From an uncultured bacterium (GTDB taxonomy: Bacteria; Cyanobacteriota; Vampirovibrionia; Gastranaerophilales; Gastranaerophilaceae), in the NCBI GenBank assembly GCA_949297715.1, contig CASFTJ010000007.1, positions 62,001-126,000 of the forward strand: DNA of 64,000 nucleotides. The letters are read 5' to 3'. Under the pieces are notes generated by a model. That model searched no databases, had not been told where the DNA came from, and saw only the letters and a program-made list of their open reading frames with translations. Below, piece after piece: positions 54,901 through 64,000 of this stretch. How positions within the stretch are numbered: position 1 is the first letter of the stretch; each line of letters begins with the position of its first letter. The translations under genes were made by a program, and so were the position numbers.

Positions 54901-55500
54901 ATGTTTACAGGGATTGTGGAAGAAACAGGCAAAGTTAAAAGTTTTGACGGTAGAAAATTAGTTATTGAATGCCGAAAAGTGCTTGAAGATACAAAACTTG
55001 GTGACAGTATTGCAATAGACGGGTGCTGTCAGACGGTTGTAGAAATTACATCAAACAGTTTTTCGGCTGATGTAAGCTCTGAAACGCTTTCTGTGACGAC
55101 GTTTAAAAATTTTAAAACAGGTCAAGAGGTTAACCTTGAAAGAGCCCTGACACCATCTACAAGAATTGGCGGGCATTTTGTGCAGGGGCATGTTGACGGA
55201 GTCGGCAAGTATCTGGGAAATATGACTTTTGAAATACCTTCTTCGCTTGATAAATACGTTGTTTATAAGGGTTCGATTACCGTAAACGGTGTCAGTTTAA
55301 CTGTTTCGGCGAATTTAAATAACACTTTTTCTGTTGCAATAATTCCGCATACTTTTGAAAATACCAATTTAAAATACCTTAAATCAGGCGATTTTGTTAA
55401 TATTGAGACGGATATTCTCGGAAGATATGTTGAAAAATTTTTATATTCGCAAAATAATAATATTACTGAAGATTTTTTGAAAGAAAACGGGTTTATGTGA
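54901..55500 (+). CDS. ribE: Riboflavin synthase alpha subunit
   Basis: Dismutates two 6,7-dimethyl-8-ribityllumazines to riboflavin. The 199 residues contain the two internally repeated lumazine-binding barrels (MFTGIVEETGKV ... IDGCCQTV; IGGHFVQGHVDGVG ... SITVNGVSLTV) and the conserved Cys-Cys and His-Thr residues. Its stop overlaps the start of ribBA. Promoter spacing predicts a leaderless transcript. Confidence 0.96.
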   Translation: MFTGIVEETGKVKSFDGRKLVIECRKVLEDTKLGDSIAIDGCCQTVVEITSNSFSADVSSETLSVTTFKNFKTGQEVNLERALTPSTRIGGHFVQGHVDGVGKYLGNMTFEIPSSLDKYVVYKGSITVNGVSLTVSANLNNTFSVAIIPHTFENTNLKYLKSGDFVNIETDILGRYVEKFLYSQNNNITEDFLKENGFM

Positions 55501-56708
55501 TGGACGAAAACAGATTTAATACGATAGAAGAAGCCATAGAAGATTTTAAAAACGGCAAAATGATAATAGTAGCAGACGATGAAGACCGCGAAAATGAAGG
55601 CGATTTAATCTGCTCAGGACAAATGGTAACGCCTGAGATAATAAAGTTTATGGCAGAAAACGCAAAAGGTCTGATATGTCTTGCAATTTCGCAGGAATTG
55701 GCAGAAAAACTGGATCTTCCTCAAATGGTTGAACAAAATACCGAAGGGATGAAAACAGCATTTACCGTAAGTATAGATGCGGCTGAAAAATACGGTGTAA
55801 CAACAGGGATTTCGGCATTTGACAGGGCAAAAACAATAGAAGTTGCGCTTGCTCCTGATGCTATCCCGTCAGATTTAAGACGCCCCGGACATCTTTTTCC
55901 TTGTGTTGCAAGAAAAGGCGGAGTTTTGCAAAGAACAGGTCATACAGAAGCTGTTGTTGATCTTGCAAAACTTGCAGGTCATATTCCTGCAGGTCCGATG
56001 TGCGAAATTATGGGTGCTGACGGGCATATGGCGAAACGAGATGAACTCTTTAAGTTTGCAAAAAAACATAATATTAAATTTATTACTGTTGCTGAACTTA
56101 TCGCATATAGACTGAGAAACGAAAAAATAGTAACCCGTGAGGCAGAAGCTCATTTGCCGACAGTTTTTGGCGAATTTGAAATTTACGGATATGTAAACCA
56201 TATTACAGGTCAGGAAAGTGTTGCGCTTGTAAAAGATGACGGAAGCGACAAAATTCCGCTTGTCAGAGTTCATAGTGAATGTTTGACGGGAGATATTTTC
56301 CACAGTCTTAAATGTGATTGCAATTATCAGCTTCACAGTGCTTTGAAGATGATTAACGATTACGGCAAAGGTGCTTTAATTTATATGAAAGGTCATGAAG
56401 GCCGCGGAATCGGGATTGTCAATAAAATTAAAGCATATAAGCTGCAGGAATGCGGTCAGGATACAGTTGAAGCCAATATTTCACTCGGGTTTAAAGCTGA
56501 TTTAAGGGATTATGGAATGGGTGCGCAGATTATTTCCGATCTCGGGTTTAATAATTTTAACCTGATTACTAATAATCCTAAGAAAATAATAGCCCTGAAG
56601 GGCTATGGATTAACCATAAACGATGTAGTAAAATTAACTCCTGAAATCAATGATTACAACAGAAAATATATGAATACCAAAAAAGAAAAAATGCATCATA
56701 TGTTTTAA
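55500..56708 (+). CDS. ribBA: Bifunctional DHBP synthase/GTP cyclohydrolase II
   Basis: Makes both riboflavin precursors: 3,4-dihydroxybutanone-4-phosphate from ribulose-5-phosphate (RibB, residues 1-205; VADDEDRENEGDLI, GHTEAVVDLAKLAG, CEIMGADG) and the pyrimidine from GTP (RibA, zinc cysteines in SECLTGDIFHSLKCDC, GHEGRGIGIVNKI, TNNPKK). ATG 55500 overlaps the ribE stop as TGATG. ribD and ribH are not in the window. Confidence 0.96.
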   Translation: MDENRFNTIEEAIEDFKNGKMIIVADDEDRENEGDLICSGQMVTPEIIKFMAENAKGLICLAISQELAEKLDLPQMVEQNTEGMKTAFTVSIDAAEKYGVTTGISAFDRAKTIEVALAPDAIPSDLRRPGHLFPCVARKGGVLQRTGHTEAVVDLAKLAGHIPAGPMCEIMGADGHMAKRDELFKFAKKHNIKFITVAELIAYRLRNEKIVTREAEAHLPTVFGEFEIYGYVNHITGQESVALVKDDGSDKIPLVRVHSECLTGDIFHSLKCDCNYQLHSALKMINDYGKGALIYMKGHEGRGIGIVNKIKAYKLQECGQDTVEANISLGFKADLRDYGMGAQIISDLGFNNFNLITNNPKKIIALKGYGLTINDVVKLTPEINDYNRKYMNTKKEKMHHMF

Positions 56709-56744
56709 AAAATAAAAATGCGGGGCTAAAAATAAGGAAAATTT

Positions 56745-57737
56745 ATGACAAACAATATGGTTTATGAAGCCAGGCTTCTAGAAGAACAGGATTACAAAGC
56801 TTTTGAAGTTGTTTATAATGATTTTAGAAACAGAGCGGTTATAGAATACAAGTTTGAACTTGAACCGTTAGATTATGAAGGGTTTATAGAGGCAATCGAA
56901 AAAGAGCTTATAAATTGTATTGTTTTGTTTGAAGAAGATATTCCGAAAGCTTTTCTTGTTTATACAACTGCAATTTCAGAAGCAATAGAATTGAATATAA
57001 TTCATTCTTTGAATATGGAAAGTATGTTTCCAAGGTGCAAAGCTTTAATTGAGGAGTTTTTGCGGGAAACCAAAGAACAAAGACGTGAAAAAATAGTTTG
57101 CTATCCGATGCTGGGTTCACAAAAAACTTTAATCGGTGAGATTGCAAGGTTTGGGTTTAAGTTTGTCGGAATTGCGGTTTTAAGATTTATGATGAGCGGG
57201 ACAAATTCCAGAGATATCCTAAAGCTTACCGAACTTACGGACTTAAACAGCTGCTACAAAATAGTTAAATGGTCGGATGAATACTTCAATTATGCTGTAG
57301 AAATAGTTCATAATGCCTTTACGACAAGTGCGGATGCTTTATTTGATCCGAGATTTACAACACTTGAAGGTACAAGAGATATAATTGACAAGATTGTTAA
57401 TAATATTTATGCGGAATTTCTTCCTGAGGCAACAAGTGTTCTTCTTTGCAGCGGAACACCTGTCGGATTTTGCTTTATGAACTTAACCTGCGGTCAAATC
57501 GCTAATATTCCGATAGTTGCGATTAAGAAAGAACATCAGGGCAAGGGTTTATCTAAACACATGCTTAAATCTTCCGTAGAACAGCTTATAGCTTGGGCGG
57601 ATATTGGAGCTAAAAATATTACCGAAGTTAACACCTGCACCGAAACAAACAATTTTCATGCACTTAAAATGTACAGACATCTTGGTTTTAAAGAGGATTA
57701 CAATTATCCGCAGTCTTATCTTCCGATTAAAAAATAA
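56745..57737 (+). CDS. GNAT-family acetyltransferase
   Basis: 330 residues. The C-terminal 140 form a GNAT domain with the acetyl-CoA loop motif IVAIKKEHQGKGLSKHML and NTCTETNNFHALKMYRHLGF; the N-terminal part looks like a second, degenerate GNAT-like unit. Substrate unknown. It is 37 bases after ribBA and may be co-transcribed; an AAGGA site precedes the ATG. Confidence 0.85.
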   Translation: MTNNMVYEARLLEEQDYKAFEVVYNDFRNRAVIEYKFELEPLDYEGFIEAIEKELINCIVLFEEDIPKAFLVYTTAISEAIELNIIHSLNMESMFPRCKALIEEFLRETKEQRREKIVCYPMLGSQKTLIGEIARFGFKFVGIAVLRFMMSGTNSRDILKLTELTDLNSCYKIVKWSDEYFNYAVEIVHNAFTTSADALFDPRFTTLEGTRDIIDKIVNNIYAEFLPEATSVLLCSGTPVGFCFMNLTCGQIANIPIVAIKKEHQGKGLSKHMLKSSVEQLIAWADIGAKNITEVNTCTETNNFHALKMYRHLGFKEDYNYPQSYLPIKK

Positions 57738-57772
57738 CGATATTTTTGTAAAACCGAAGTTCCGTAAAGAAT

Positions 57773-58393
57773 CTATCTGTGGCTGAAAGGAAGAATTTTT
57801 AAAGCAGACTTTGCTTTTTCGTGGTTTTTGTCCGGAAGTTCATAACACTTGATGCATCTTGCTTCGTAAGTTTCGTCCCCGCCAATCATAATAAGCGGTG
57901 AATTTTTATCAGCAGGTTTGCCGTCAATAAGTCTTTGAGTTCGTGTTGCATGCTCGCAGCCGCACTTCATACAAACAGCATGAAGTTTATCGACCGTTGT
58001 TGCAATACACATTAACTGCGGCATCTGACCAAACGGTTCTGCCTTAAAATCAAGCTCTAAACCAGTTCCGATTACTTTTTTGCCGTCTTCCATAAGTTTT
58101 GAGATTACTTTTGTTATGTTGCTGTCAAAAAATTGTAATTCGTCAATCGCAACAACTTCATCTTCAGGTTTTACAAGGCTCAAAATCTGGATGGAATGTT
58201 TAACTTTTATTGCATCAAGCCATAAACCGTTTCTTGACTCGATATAATCGCCCTTAGAACGTGTATCAACATCAGGAGATATAACTTTTACCTTCTTTTT
58301 GGCAATTATGCATCTTCTGACACGTCTTAAAAGCTCCTCAGTTTTCCCGCAGCTCATCGGGCCTGTTATTAACTCAAAACTGTAACCTTCCAT
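57773..58393 (-). CDS. tdk: Thymidine kinase
   Basis: Salvages thymidine to dTMP. A 206-residue type II thymidine kinase with P-loop ITGPMSCGKTEELLRR, DELQFFD, and the zinc ribbon CMKCGCEHATRTQR ... CIKCYE. Convergent with the GNAT gene. Confidence 0.95.
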   Translation of the reverse strand: MEGYSFELITGPMSCGKTEELLRRVRRCIIAKKKVKVISPDVDTRSKGDYIESRNGLWLDAIKVKHSIQILSLVKPEDEVVAIDELQFFDSNITKVISKLMEDGKKVIGTGLELDFKAEPFGQMPQLMCIATTVDKLHAVCMKCGCEHATRTQRLIDGKPADKNSPLIMIGGDETYEARCIKCYELPDKNHEKAKSALKILPFSHR

Positions 58394-58589
58394 TATTTAG
58401 ATTTCCCCTGTTTTCAAAATTGTTTATTTCCCAAGACATCTCTAATTATAATCCTACATTATTTATTTTTAAAGTAAAAATTTGTTAATTTTTATTTATA
58501 AACAATAACTTTGCAAAATATGTCTTTTAACAAATATTGCCCGACTGTGTAATTGTTTTAGGGTTATTTATAAATATTATTGGTATGAA

Positions 58590-59996
58590 ATGCAAGAATT
58601 ACTTAATAATATTGAAAATGAAAAATTCATATTCGTAGAAAACTTAAAGGATTTAGAAAATATTGCGGGGTTAAGCAAAAAGAAACTCTGCATAGCAAAA
58701 ACGGATTTTAAAGATTTGTATCTTATAAGAAGGTTAAACAAAAAATTTCCGAATCTTGAAATCTGGCTTACATCAAGTGAAATTTCAAGAAAGAACATTC
58801 TTCTTGCAAATGCAAGCGGGGTTAAAAACGTAATTTCTTATCCTGTAGACATAAAACTTGTGCAAAAATATTTCGGAAGCCATAAAGAAAATACCGGAGT
58901 TTTGCCTGAAGTTACTAATTACGGTTCCTTAAAAGGGTTAAAGGTTATGATTGTTGACGACAATCAAATGAATGTTGATTTGCTTGCCGAAACTTTAGCG
59001 ACATTAGACCTTGATATAAAAACATTTCTTAAACCGATTGAGGCTTCTAGAATTGCAGGAAAAGAAAAGTTTGATTTATTTTTGCTTGATATAATGATGC
59101 CGGAGATGTCAGGGTTTGAGTTGGCTAAAATTATTAAGCATTCAAAAATAAACTCTGATACTCCGATAGTTTTTATATCAGCACTTTCGGATTCCGAAAA
59201 CAAGATTATGGGATATAATATTGGCTCGTGTGCTTATATTGAAAAGCCTTTTGATGTTTCTGTCGTAAGGTCGCAGATTTATAATATGCTGAAAACAAAA
59301 CGACTTCAGGATGCACTTAACGACAAGAAAGAAACATTTTTGGCAATGATTACGCACGATTTGAAAACTCCGATTTATGCCGAGATTTGCGCGCTTGAAC
59401 TTTTGAACAAAAACAACGAAAAAATGAACGGTATGCAAAGAGAAATTATTACGGATATTCTTAGTGCCGCCAAATATATGAAAAATCTTGTTGAAAATAT
59501 TACACAAAAATATAGGGTAGAAAATGAAAGTCTTGTTTTGCAAAAAACAAAATCTTCTCTAAAAAATATTGTTATTGCCTGTATTGAAGATACAAAATAC
59601 CTTTTTGAGGAAAAAAATATAAAATATATTTTAAATTGCAATGCTAAAGAACCTTTTGCCGTATTTGACGAATTGGAAATAAAAAGAGTTGTTCATAATT
59701 TGATTATAAATACAATAGAGCATGGTATTCCTAAATCAAAGGTTATTATGGATATAAAAGAAACAAGTAAAAACCTGATATTTTCAATAACAAATTTCGG
59801 TATAGGGTTGGAAATCCAAAATCCTGACGATATTTTCTTAAAATATATAAGTTACGCCGGAAAAAGTAAAAAAATTAATTCAGGTTTGGGGCTTTATATC
59901 GCCAAAAAAATTATTGATGCACATAACGGTACCATTAAAGTCGAAAGCGAAGTTAATAAGTACGTTAAGTTTACGTTTATCCTCCCCAAACAGTAA
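58590..59996 (+). CDS. Soluble receiver-histidine kinase hybrid
   Basis: 468 residues without membrane segment or signal peptide. Residues 1-100 are a degenerate receiver-like fold (SSEISRKNILLANASGVKNV) lacking the phospho-Asp. Residues 116-235 are an intact receiver (VMIVDDNQMN; Asp in LFLLDIMMPEM; KPF). HisKA follows (MITHDLKTPIY, His), then HATPase with NLIINTIEHG, a G1-like FGIGLEIQN and SGLGLYIAKKI. This receiver-first order means the receiver controls the kinase, as in cyanobacterial signalling proteins. Its partner is unknown. Confidence 0.9.
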   Translation: MQELLNNIENEKFIFVENLKDLENIAGLSKKKLCIAKTDFKDLYLIRRLNKKFPNLEIWLTSSEISRKNILLANASGVKNVISYPVDIKLVQKYFGSHKENTGVLPEVTNYGSLKGLKVMIVDDNQMNVDLLAETLATLDLDIKTFLKPIEASRIAGKEKFDLFLLDIMMPEMSGFELAKIIKHSKINSDTPIVFISALSDSENKIMGYNIGSCAYIEKPFDVSVVRSQIYNMLKTKRLQDALNDKKETFLAMITHDLKTPIYAEICALELLNKNNEKMNGMQREIITDILSAAKYMKNLVENITQKYRVENESLVLQKTKSSLKNIVIACIEDTKYLFEEKNIKYILNCNAKEPFAVFDELEIKRVVHNLIINTIEHGIPKSKVIMDIKETSKNLIFSITNFGIGLEIQNPDDIFLKYISYAGKSKKINSGLGLYIAKKIIDAHNGTIKVESEVNKYVKFTFILPKQ

Positions 59997-60023
59997 GACC
60001 TTAACGGATGAATTTAAAAAAGT

Positions 60024-60052
60024 AAGGCGCAGCCTCTCAGGCTGCGCCTTTT
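60024..60052. terminator. Terminator after the hybrid kinase
   Basis: AAGGCGCAGCCTCTCAGGCT and the mirrored GCGCCTT form a strong stem followed by T4; it faces the leftward gene ending at 60074 as well. Confidence 0.88.
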
Positions 60053-60073
60053 AATAATTTTTATTTAAGATAA

Positions 60074-60457
60074 TTATTTATTACAATATCCAACCCAATA
60101 TTCTTTGCCGTTATATTTGTAACCTGTTTGTGCACAAAGACTTCCTTGTAATTTTCTTCCGTTAAGTTCTATTTTTATTGGAGGGCATTGAGGTGTTTTT
60201 TTTGCGATAACTTGAGGAACATATACGGTTGAAGCTCCTTTAGCGGTCATTTCTTTAAAATAAGCTGCCACTTCTTGTTGATTGCGCTTTTCTGCGGCTT
60301 TTAACATAGACATCGCTAATTTATCAAGTTCTATTTTGGTTGCATAACTATAACCTGAGGTGGCTTTTTCGGGCATTTGTGAGGATATTGCCTGATTTAC
60401 TGCACCTAAGGCAAAAAACATTCCGATTAAAAGACTTGCAAATATTATCTTTTTCAT
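60074..60457 (-). CDS. Secreted hypothetical protein
   Basis: 127 residues with a signal peptide (KKIIFASLLIGMFFALGAVN). The mature part has a helical stretch (LDKLAMSMLKAAEKRNQQEV) and a small cysteine-containing module (CPPIKIELNGRKLQGSLCAQ then GYKYNGKEYWVGYC), suggesting one or two disulfides. Unknown function. AGGAG site present. Confidence 0.75.
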   Translation of the reverse strand: MKKIIFASLLIGMFFALGAVNQAISSQMPEKATSGYSYATKIELDKLAMSMLKAAEKRNQQEVAAYFKEMTAKGASTVYVPQVIAKKTPQCPPIKIELNGRKLQGSLCAQTGYKYNGKEYWVGYCNK

Positions 60458-60541
60458 ATAAAGCTCCTTTCTTAACTTTCTGTATTATATCAGATTGTTA
60501 ATTTTTGTAAAGAGGAGCGATAAATATGTTTAATGTTTATT

Positions 60542-61360
60542 TTAGTGAATACGATATTCGGAATCAGGGCTTAAAACTTTGTCTTTCAGGCGTTTTAGGC
60601 CTTTGCCATAGAAGTATTTAAGTTGTTCCGGGAATTGACCTTCTATATCAATTAGATACATATCGTGGACTATAAATTCTTTTATCAGAAAAACGACATC
60701 TTTATTATTTGTCCAAATAGAAGTAACGGGTTCATTTTTTTTAGATTCTGTTTTGCCAAACAACCCTTCAGAGTTGTCGGCGGTTATAAAAATCATTCTT
60801 CCGCCCAATGAATGTTCAATTTCACGAGCAGAAGCGTGTTTAAAGACAGTACCGAACATACATTCAAAGTTGTCATATCCGACGATTTTTATATCAAGTC
60901 CTCTGTTATATCCGTCAAGAAGCTCGTTTTCTATATATTTAAAATCCTGTGACCAAATTTCAAGATAAATTTCACGGCGGGCGTTTTTAATAATTTCAAT
61001 AACTTTTTCTCTAATTTCTTTACTTCCGCTGATTGTCAAAATCGGTTCAGTATAATCATCTTTTACATTCGGAAGCTTTTTTTCCAGAAAATCAAGGGTA
61101 GAAGTGATTTTTCTTTTATAGCGTTTAGTAAGTTCTTTTGGCCTAATCGGAGTATAAGTAACGGGTTTGGTGTTTGAACTCATAACAATTTGGGAATTTT
61201 CGAGAGCTTTTAGGGTATCGTAGGCTCTTGATTGCGGGATATCAGCCAGTTTGCTTATTTCATAACCCGTTGCAGGGTATTTTTTAAGTAGCGCAAGATA
61301 AACTTTCGCTTCATAACTGTTTAATCCGATTTCCTTAAGCTTGTCAACAATTTCGTTCAT
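60542..61360 (-). CDS. TrmB-family sugar-responsive regulator
   Basis: 272 residues: an N-terminal winged helix (IGLNSYEAKVYLALLKKYPA ... ISKLADIPQSRAYDTLKALE) and a C-terminal PLD-like effector-binding domain (residues 105-272; YLEIWSQDFKYIENELLDGY, ITADNSEGLFG). TrmB regulators sense sugars or metabolites and control transport or glycolysis, mostly in archaea but also in some bacteria. Operator and targets unknown; divergent from lepA, 124 bases away. Confidence 0.88.
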   Translation of the reverse strand: MNEIVDKLKEIGLNSYEAKVYLALLKKYPATGYEISKLADIPQSRAYDTLKALENSQIVMSSNTKPVTYTPIRPKELTKRYKRKITSTLDFLEKKLPNVKDDYTEPILTISGSKEIREKVIEIIKNARREIYLEIWSQDFKYIENELLDGYNRGLDIKIVGYDNFECMFGTVFKHASAREIEHSLGGRMIFITADNSEGLFGKTESKKNEPVTSIWTNNKDVVFLIKEFIVHDMYLIDIEGQFPEQLKYFYGKGLKRLKDKVLSPDSEYRIH

Positions 61361-61450
61361 AAAGGGATTGTACCAAATTTTCGCCAGCCTTACAAGTGTA
61401 TGGGGAAGAAAGCTTATTTTAAAAATGAATTATCTGTAAAATTCATTCTC

Positions 61451-61478
61451 TTGCAGTTCGGGATTTTCTCAATATAAT
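61451..61478 (+). promoter_or_regulatory. Promoter of lepA, leaderless type
   Basis: TTGCAG (61451-61456), 16 bases, TATAAT (61473-61478), then six bases to ATG 61485, which puts the expected start point on the start codon. No ribosome site is present. Confidence 0.6.
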
Positions 61479-61484
61479 AAAGTT

Positions 61485-63287
61485 ATGAAATACAGAGATA
61501 ATGTCCGAAATTTTTGTATAATAGCGCATATTGATCACGGGAAATCAACACTTGCCGACAGACTTCTTGAATTTACCGGAACTGTTTCACAGCGTGATAT
61601 GCAGGATCAGATTCTTGATAGTATGGATATTGAGCGTGAAAGAGGTATTACAATAAAGCTTAACGCTGCAAGAATGAATTATAAAACAAAAGACGGCAAG
61701 GATTATATTTTGAATTTGATTGATACCCCCGGGCATGTTGATTTTTCTTATGAAGTTTCACGTTCTCTTGCGGCTTGTGAGGGCGCTTTGCTGATTGTTG
61801 ACGCGACGCAAGGGGTTGAGGCGCAAACTTTAGCTAATGTTTACCTCGCTATTGAACAAAACCTTGAAATTATTCCTGTTATTAATAAAATTGACCTTCC
61901 TTCAGCCGATGTCGAAAGAGTAAAGGAAGAAATTGAAGAAGTTCTTGGTATCGACGCTTCTTATGCGATTCCTGTAAGCGCAAAAGCAGGTATCGGGATA
62001 GAAGATGTTTTAGAGGCTGTTGTGGATTTAATTCCGCCTCCCGTTGATACAACGGAAAAACCTTTGAGAGCATTGGTTTTTGACAGTGCTTATGACCAGT
62101 ATTTGGGAACTTTGTGCTTTTTCAAGATTATTGACGGTAAAATGCGTATGGGCGATAAAGTTAAGTTTATGGCATCGGGCAAGGAGTATGAAATTGTCGA
62201 ATTAGGGTATCTTACACCATCAAGAGTGCAGGTGGATGAACTTGTTTGCGGTGATGTAGGATATTTTGCAGGATCAATTAAAGAATTGACAAGGTTTGTC
62301 GGTGATACCGTGACAACAGTTGAAAATCCTGCTTTAGAACCGCTACCTGGGTATAAGGAAGCACTTCCGATGGTATTTTCAGGGATGTATCCTGTAGATA
62401 ATGACGATTATCACGATTTGAAAGAAGCATTGGAAAAACTTAAACTGAATGACAGCAGTATTACATTTGAGCCTGAAACCTCAAGTGCATTAGGTTTTGG
62501 CTTCAGATGCGGATTTTTAGGGATGCTTCACATGGAAATTGCTCAGGAGCGTTTGGAAAGAGAATACAATCTTTCCCTTGTAACAACCGCACCTTCGGTA
62601 GTTTACCATGTTTATAAAACAAACGGTGAAATGATTGAAATTGACAACCCTGCAAATCTTCCGCCCGCACAATACAGAGATTATATTGAAGAACCCTACG
62701 TAAGAGTTCAGATAATTACCCCGAACGATTACGTCGGAACTTTGATGGAGCTTTCTCAAGCAAAGCGCGGAATTTTTATAAATATGCACTATATAGATAA
62801 AGTTCGTGCAAGCCTTGAATATCAAATACCTTTAAGTGAAGTTATAACAGACTTTTACGACCAATTAAAATCCCGTTCGAAAGGTTATGCGAGCATGGAT
62901 TACGAATTTTGCGACTACAAGCGTTCAAAACTTGTAAAACTGGATATAATGCTTGCAGGCGAAATAGTGGATGCATTATCCGTAATCTGCCATGAAGACA
63001 GTGCTTATTATATCGGACAAAAATTAACGGCAAAATTAAAAGACATAATACCCCGCCAGCTTTTTGAGGTTCCGATACAGGCAGCAATAGGCGGCAGAGT
63101 AATCGCCAGAACAAATATTAAAGCAATGCGCAAGAATGTTCTTGATAAATGCTACGGCGGCGACATTTCAAGGAAACGCAAACTTCTGGAAAAACAGAAA
63201 AAAGGTAAAAAGCGTATGAAATCTGTCGGACGTGTAGAAGTTCCGCAAGAAGCATTTATGGCGGTTCTTAGTCTTGATGAAGATTAA
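61485..63287 (+). CDS. lepA: Elongation factor 4 (LepA)
   Basis: A 600-residue translational GTPase that assists ribosome function or biogenesis. G1 [16 protein letters not shown]2/switch I RGITI, G3 DTPGHVDF, G4 NKID, plus domains II-V and the LepA-specific C-terminus ([17 protein letters not shown]). Intact. The promoter abuts the start. Confidence 0.97.
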   Translation: MKYRDNVRNFCIIAHIDHGKSTLADRLLEFTGTVSQRDMQDQILDSMDIERERGITIKLNAARMNYKTKDGKDYILNLIDTPGHVDFSYEVSRSLAACEGALLIVDATQGVEAQTLANVYLAIEQNLEIIPVINKIDLPSADVERVKEEIEEVLGIDASYAIPVSAKAGIGIEDVLEAVVDLIPPPVDTTEKPLRALVFDSAYDQYLGTLCFFKIIDGKMRMGDKVKFMASGKEYEIVELGYLTPSRVQVDELVCGDVGYFAGSIKELTRFVGDTVTTVENPALEPLPGYKEALPMVFSGMYPVDNDDYHDLKEALEKLKLNDSSITFEPETSSALGFGFRCGFLGMLHMEIAQERLEREYNLSLVTTAPSVVYHVYKTNGEMIEIDNPANLPPAQYRDYIEEPYVRVQIITPNDYVGTLMELSQAKRGIFINMHYIDKVRASLEYQIPLSEVITDFYDQLKSRSKGYASMDYEFCDYKRSKLVKLDIMLAGEIVDALSVICHEDSAYYIGQKLTAKLKDIIPRQLFEVPIQAAIGGRVIARTNIKAMRKNVLDKCYGGDISRKRKLLEKQKKGKKRMKSVGRVEVPQEAFMAVLSLDED

Positions 63288-63341
63288 TATATAAACATAG
63301 AAATTTATATAATCTATATATAATATAGAATTAGATTTTTA

Positions 63342-63563
63342 TTAAATATCAAACCCTCTTTTCATAGCCTCACGTGTTACGTCAATTCTGCTTTCAACGT
63401 GGAATTTGTCGATGATAGCGCTGACGTGAGCTTTTACAGTTGATAATGAGATAGATAATTTTCTTGCAATTACAGGGTTGCTGTCCCCGCCGATAACACA
63501 TTTTAATACCTCTTTTTGCCTATTTGTTAAGTGAATATCTTCCATATCCTCATTTTCCTGCAC
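63342..63563 (-). CDS. LuxR-type helix-turn-helix protein without receiver
   Basis: 73 residues that are essentially a GerE/LuxR DNA-binding domain: LTNRQKEVLKCVIGGDSNPV then IARKLSISLSTVKAHVSAII. No receiver or ligand-binding domain precedes it. GTG 63563 lies about a dozen bases from AAGGAG; an in-frame ATG at 63545 is possible. It may act as a minimal regulator or anti-activator. Confidence 0.82.
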   Translation of the reverse strand: MQENEDMEDIHLTNRQKEVLKCVIGGDSNPVIARKLSISLSTVKAHVSAIIDKFHVESRIDVTREAMKRGFDI

Positions 63564-63934
63564 AGCTAATTTTCTCTCCTTATTTAAATTGTTAAATTTA
63601 TACTATCAAAATATAGCCGAATTCATATTAGCCACAAGTCTAATTTTTCTTGTAAGTGCTTGATATGGAAGGCTAGCAAGGCGAAAATAAATGACTAATT
63701 GTAAACAAATGTTACAAATATTTTAAAAATATATATGATTAACGCAATTTGTATATCAAAAAATACTTTATATATACAAGAGATGATTAAGAGTATTTAA
63801 TAGGAACGAGTATAAAAATCTATGATTGTAAACAATTGTAAAAAGACTTGAAAAAATGCTAAAGATTATTAATACATGAACCGATTAGATGTATGTGAGT
63901 AATTAAGAAAAAGAAAAAGAAAAGGAGAATTGCG
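63564..63934. other. Gene-free AT-rich stretch
   Basis: No reading frame with a ribosome site. It holds the upstream region of the gene starting at 63935; I see several A/T tracts but no certain promoter or structured RNA. Confidence 0.35.
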
Positions 63935-64000
63935 ATGACAACTTATGGAAATTACGGAGATTACGGATTTAAAAACAACAGTATTTATCAACCGAATAAG
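63935..64000 (+). CDS. Unknown protein, 3' partial
   Basis: Twenty-two codons begin at ATG 63935 behind AAAGGAGAA: MTTYGNYGDYGFKNNSIYQP and two more residues, then the window ends. The Tyr/Gly-rich start resembles the MANYGSLSGIY start of the EF-hand gene at 51241, suggesting a related short-leader family, but too little is visible. Confidence 0.6.
   Translation, partial: MTTYGNYGDYGFKNNSIYQPNK

Noticed and set aside
55875-56336. A 153-residue minus-strand frame inside ribBA
   Set aside because: Fully covered by two well-defined enzyme domains on the plus strand.

Overview
The window is AT-rich, Gram-negative-type bacterial chromosome, and its gene content suggests a non-photosynthetic gut relative of the cyanobacteria (Melainabacteria/Vampirovibrionia, probably Gastranaerophilales). 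The clues are a DprA-like Rossmann protein of the type I know from cyanobacteria, a prepilin with the GFTMAEVLITLGIIG leader typical of the group, SLH-domain and TolC-type outer envelope proteins, and a putative origin next to dnaN whose repeated box is one base from the cyanobacterial DnaA box. This lineage call is inference; no rRNA is present to test it. No phage, transposase or CRISPR array was seen.

Layout. 1-6 kb: a LysM amidase, an EmrAB-type efflux pair, and a broken block in which an inverted outer-membrane-factor fragment separates a decapitated emrA from a decapitated kinase-like gene. 6-12.4 kb: tRNA-Met, a pseudopilin and XRE regulator sharing a palindromic control region, a MATE pump, enolase, a HEAT-like protein and a second XRE regulator with an operator array. 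12.4-23.4 kb: DprA-like protein, PcrA helicase, a frameshifted SLH surface protein, Der, two small paralogues, and a leftward operon ending in prmC. 22.8-23.46 kb is the candidate oriC; genes on either side point away from it. 23.46-30 kb: dnaN, a C_GCAxxG_C_C protein, fluoride channel, TIM-barrel protein, purB, glyoxalase, OmpH-like chaperone and an S41 protease. 30-32.6 kb: a DegT-like protein and a calpain-like cysteine protease.

32.7-45.7 kb is one leftward surface-glycan operon. ManC makes GDP-mannose, Gmd makes the 4-keto-6-deoxy sugar, and a ColD homologue with the diagnostic active-site histidine removes the 3-OH. A ColC/Fcl-like enzyme should finish GDP-colitose or a relative. A split transketolase, a further SDR, a TylF-type methyltransferase, glycosyltransferases and an MsbA/PglK-like ABC flippase complete the set. 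The transketolase pair raises the possibility of a branched-chain GDP-dideoxysugar.

46-64 kb: a tandemly duplicated tRNA-Ser tail, ffh, several small proteins, a TolC protein, an EF-hand protein, mini-RNase III, Ogt, a membrane-anchored Hsp20-like protein, ribE-ribBA, GNAT, thymidine kinase, a soluble receiver-kinase hybrid, TrmB, lepA and a stand-alone LuxR helix-turn-helix. A recurring theme is an extended -10 promoter placed 6-7 bases before the start codon, which predicts leaderless mRNAs for der, purB, ribE, lepA and a response regulator.
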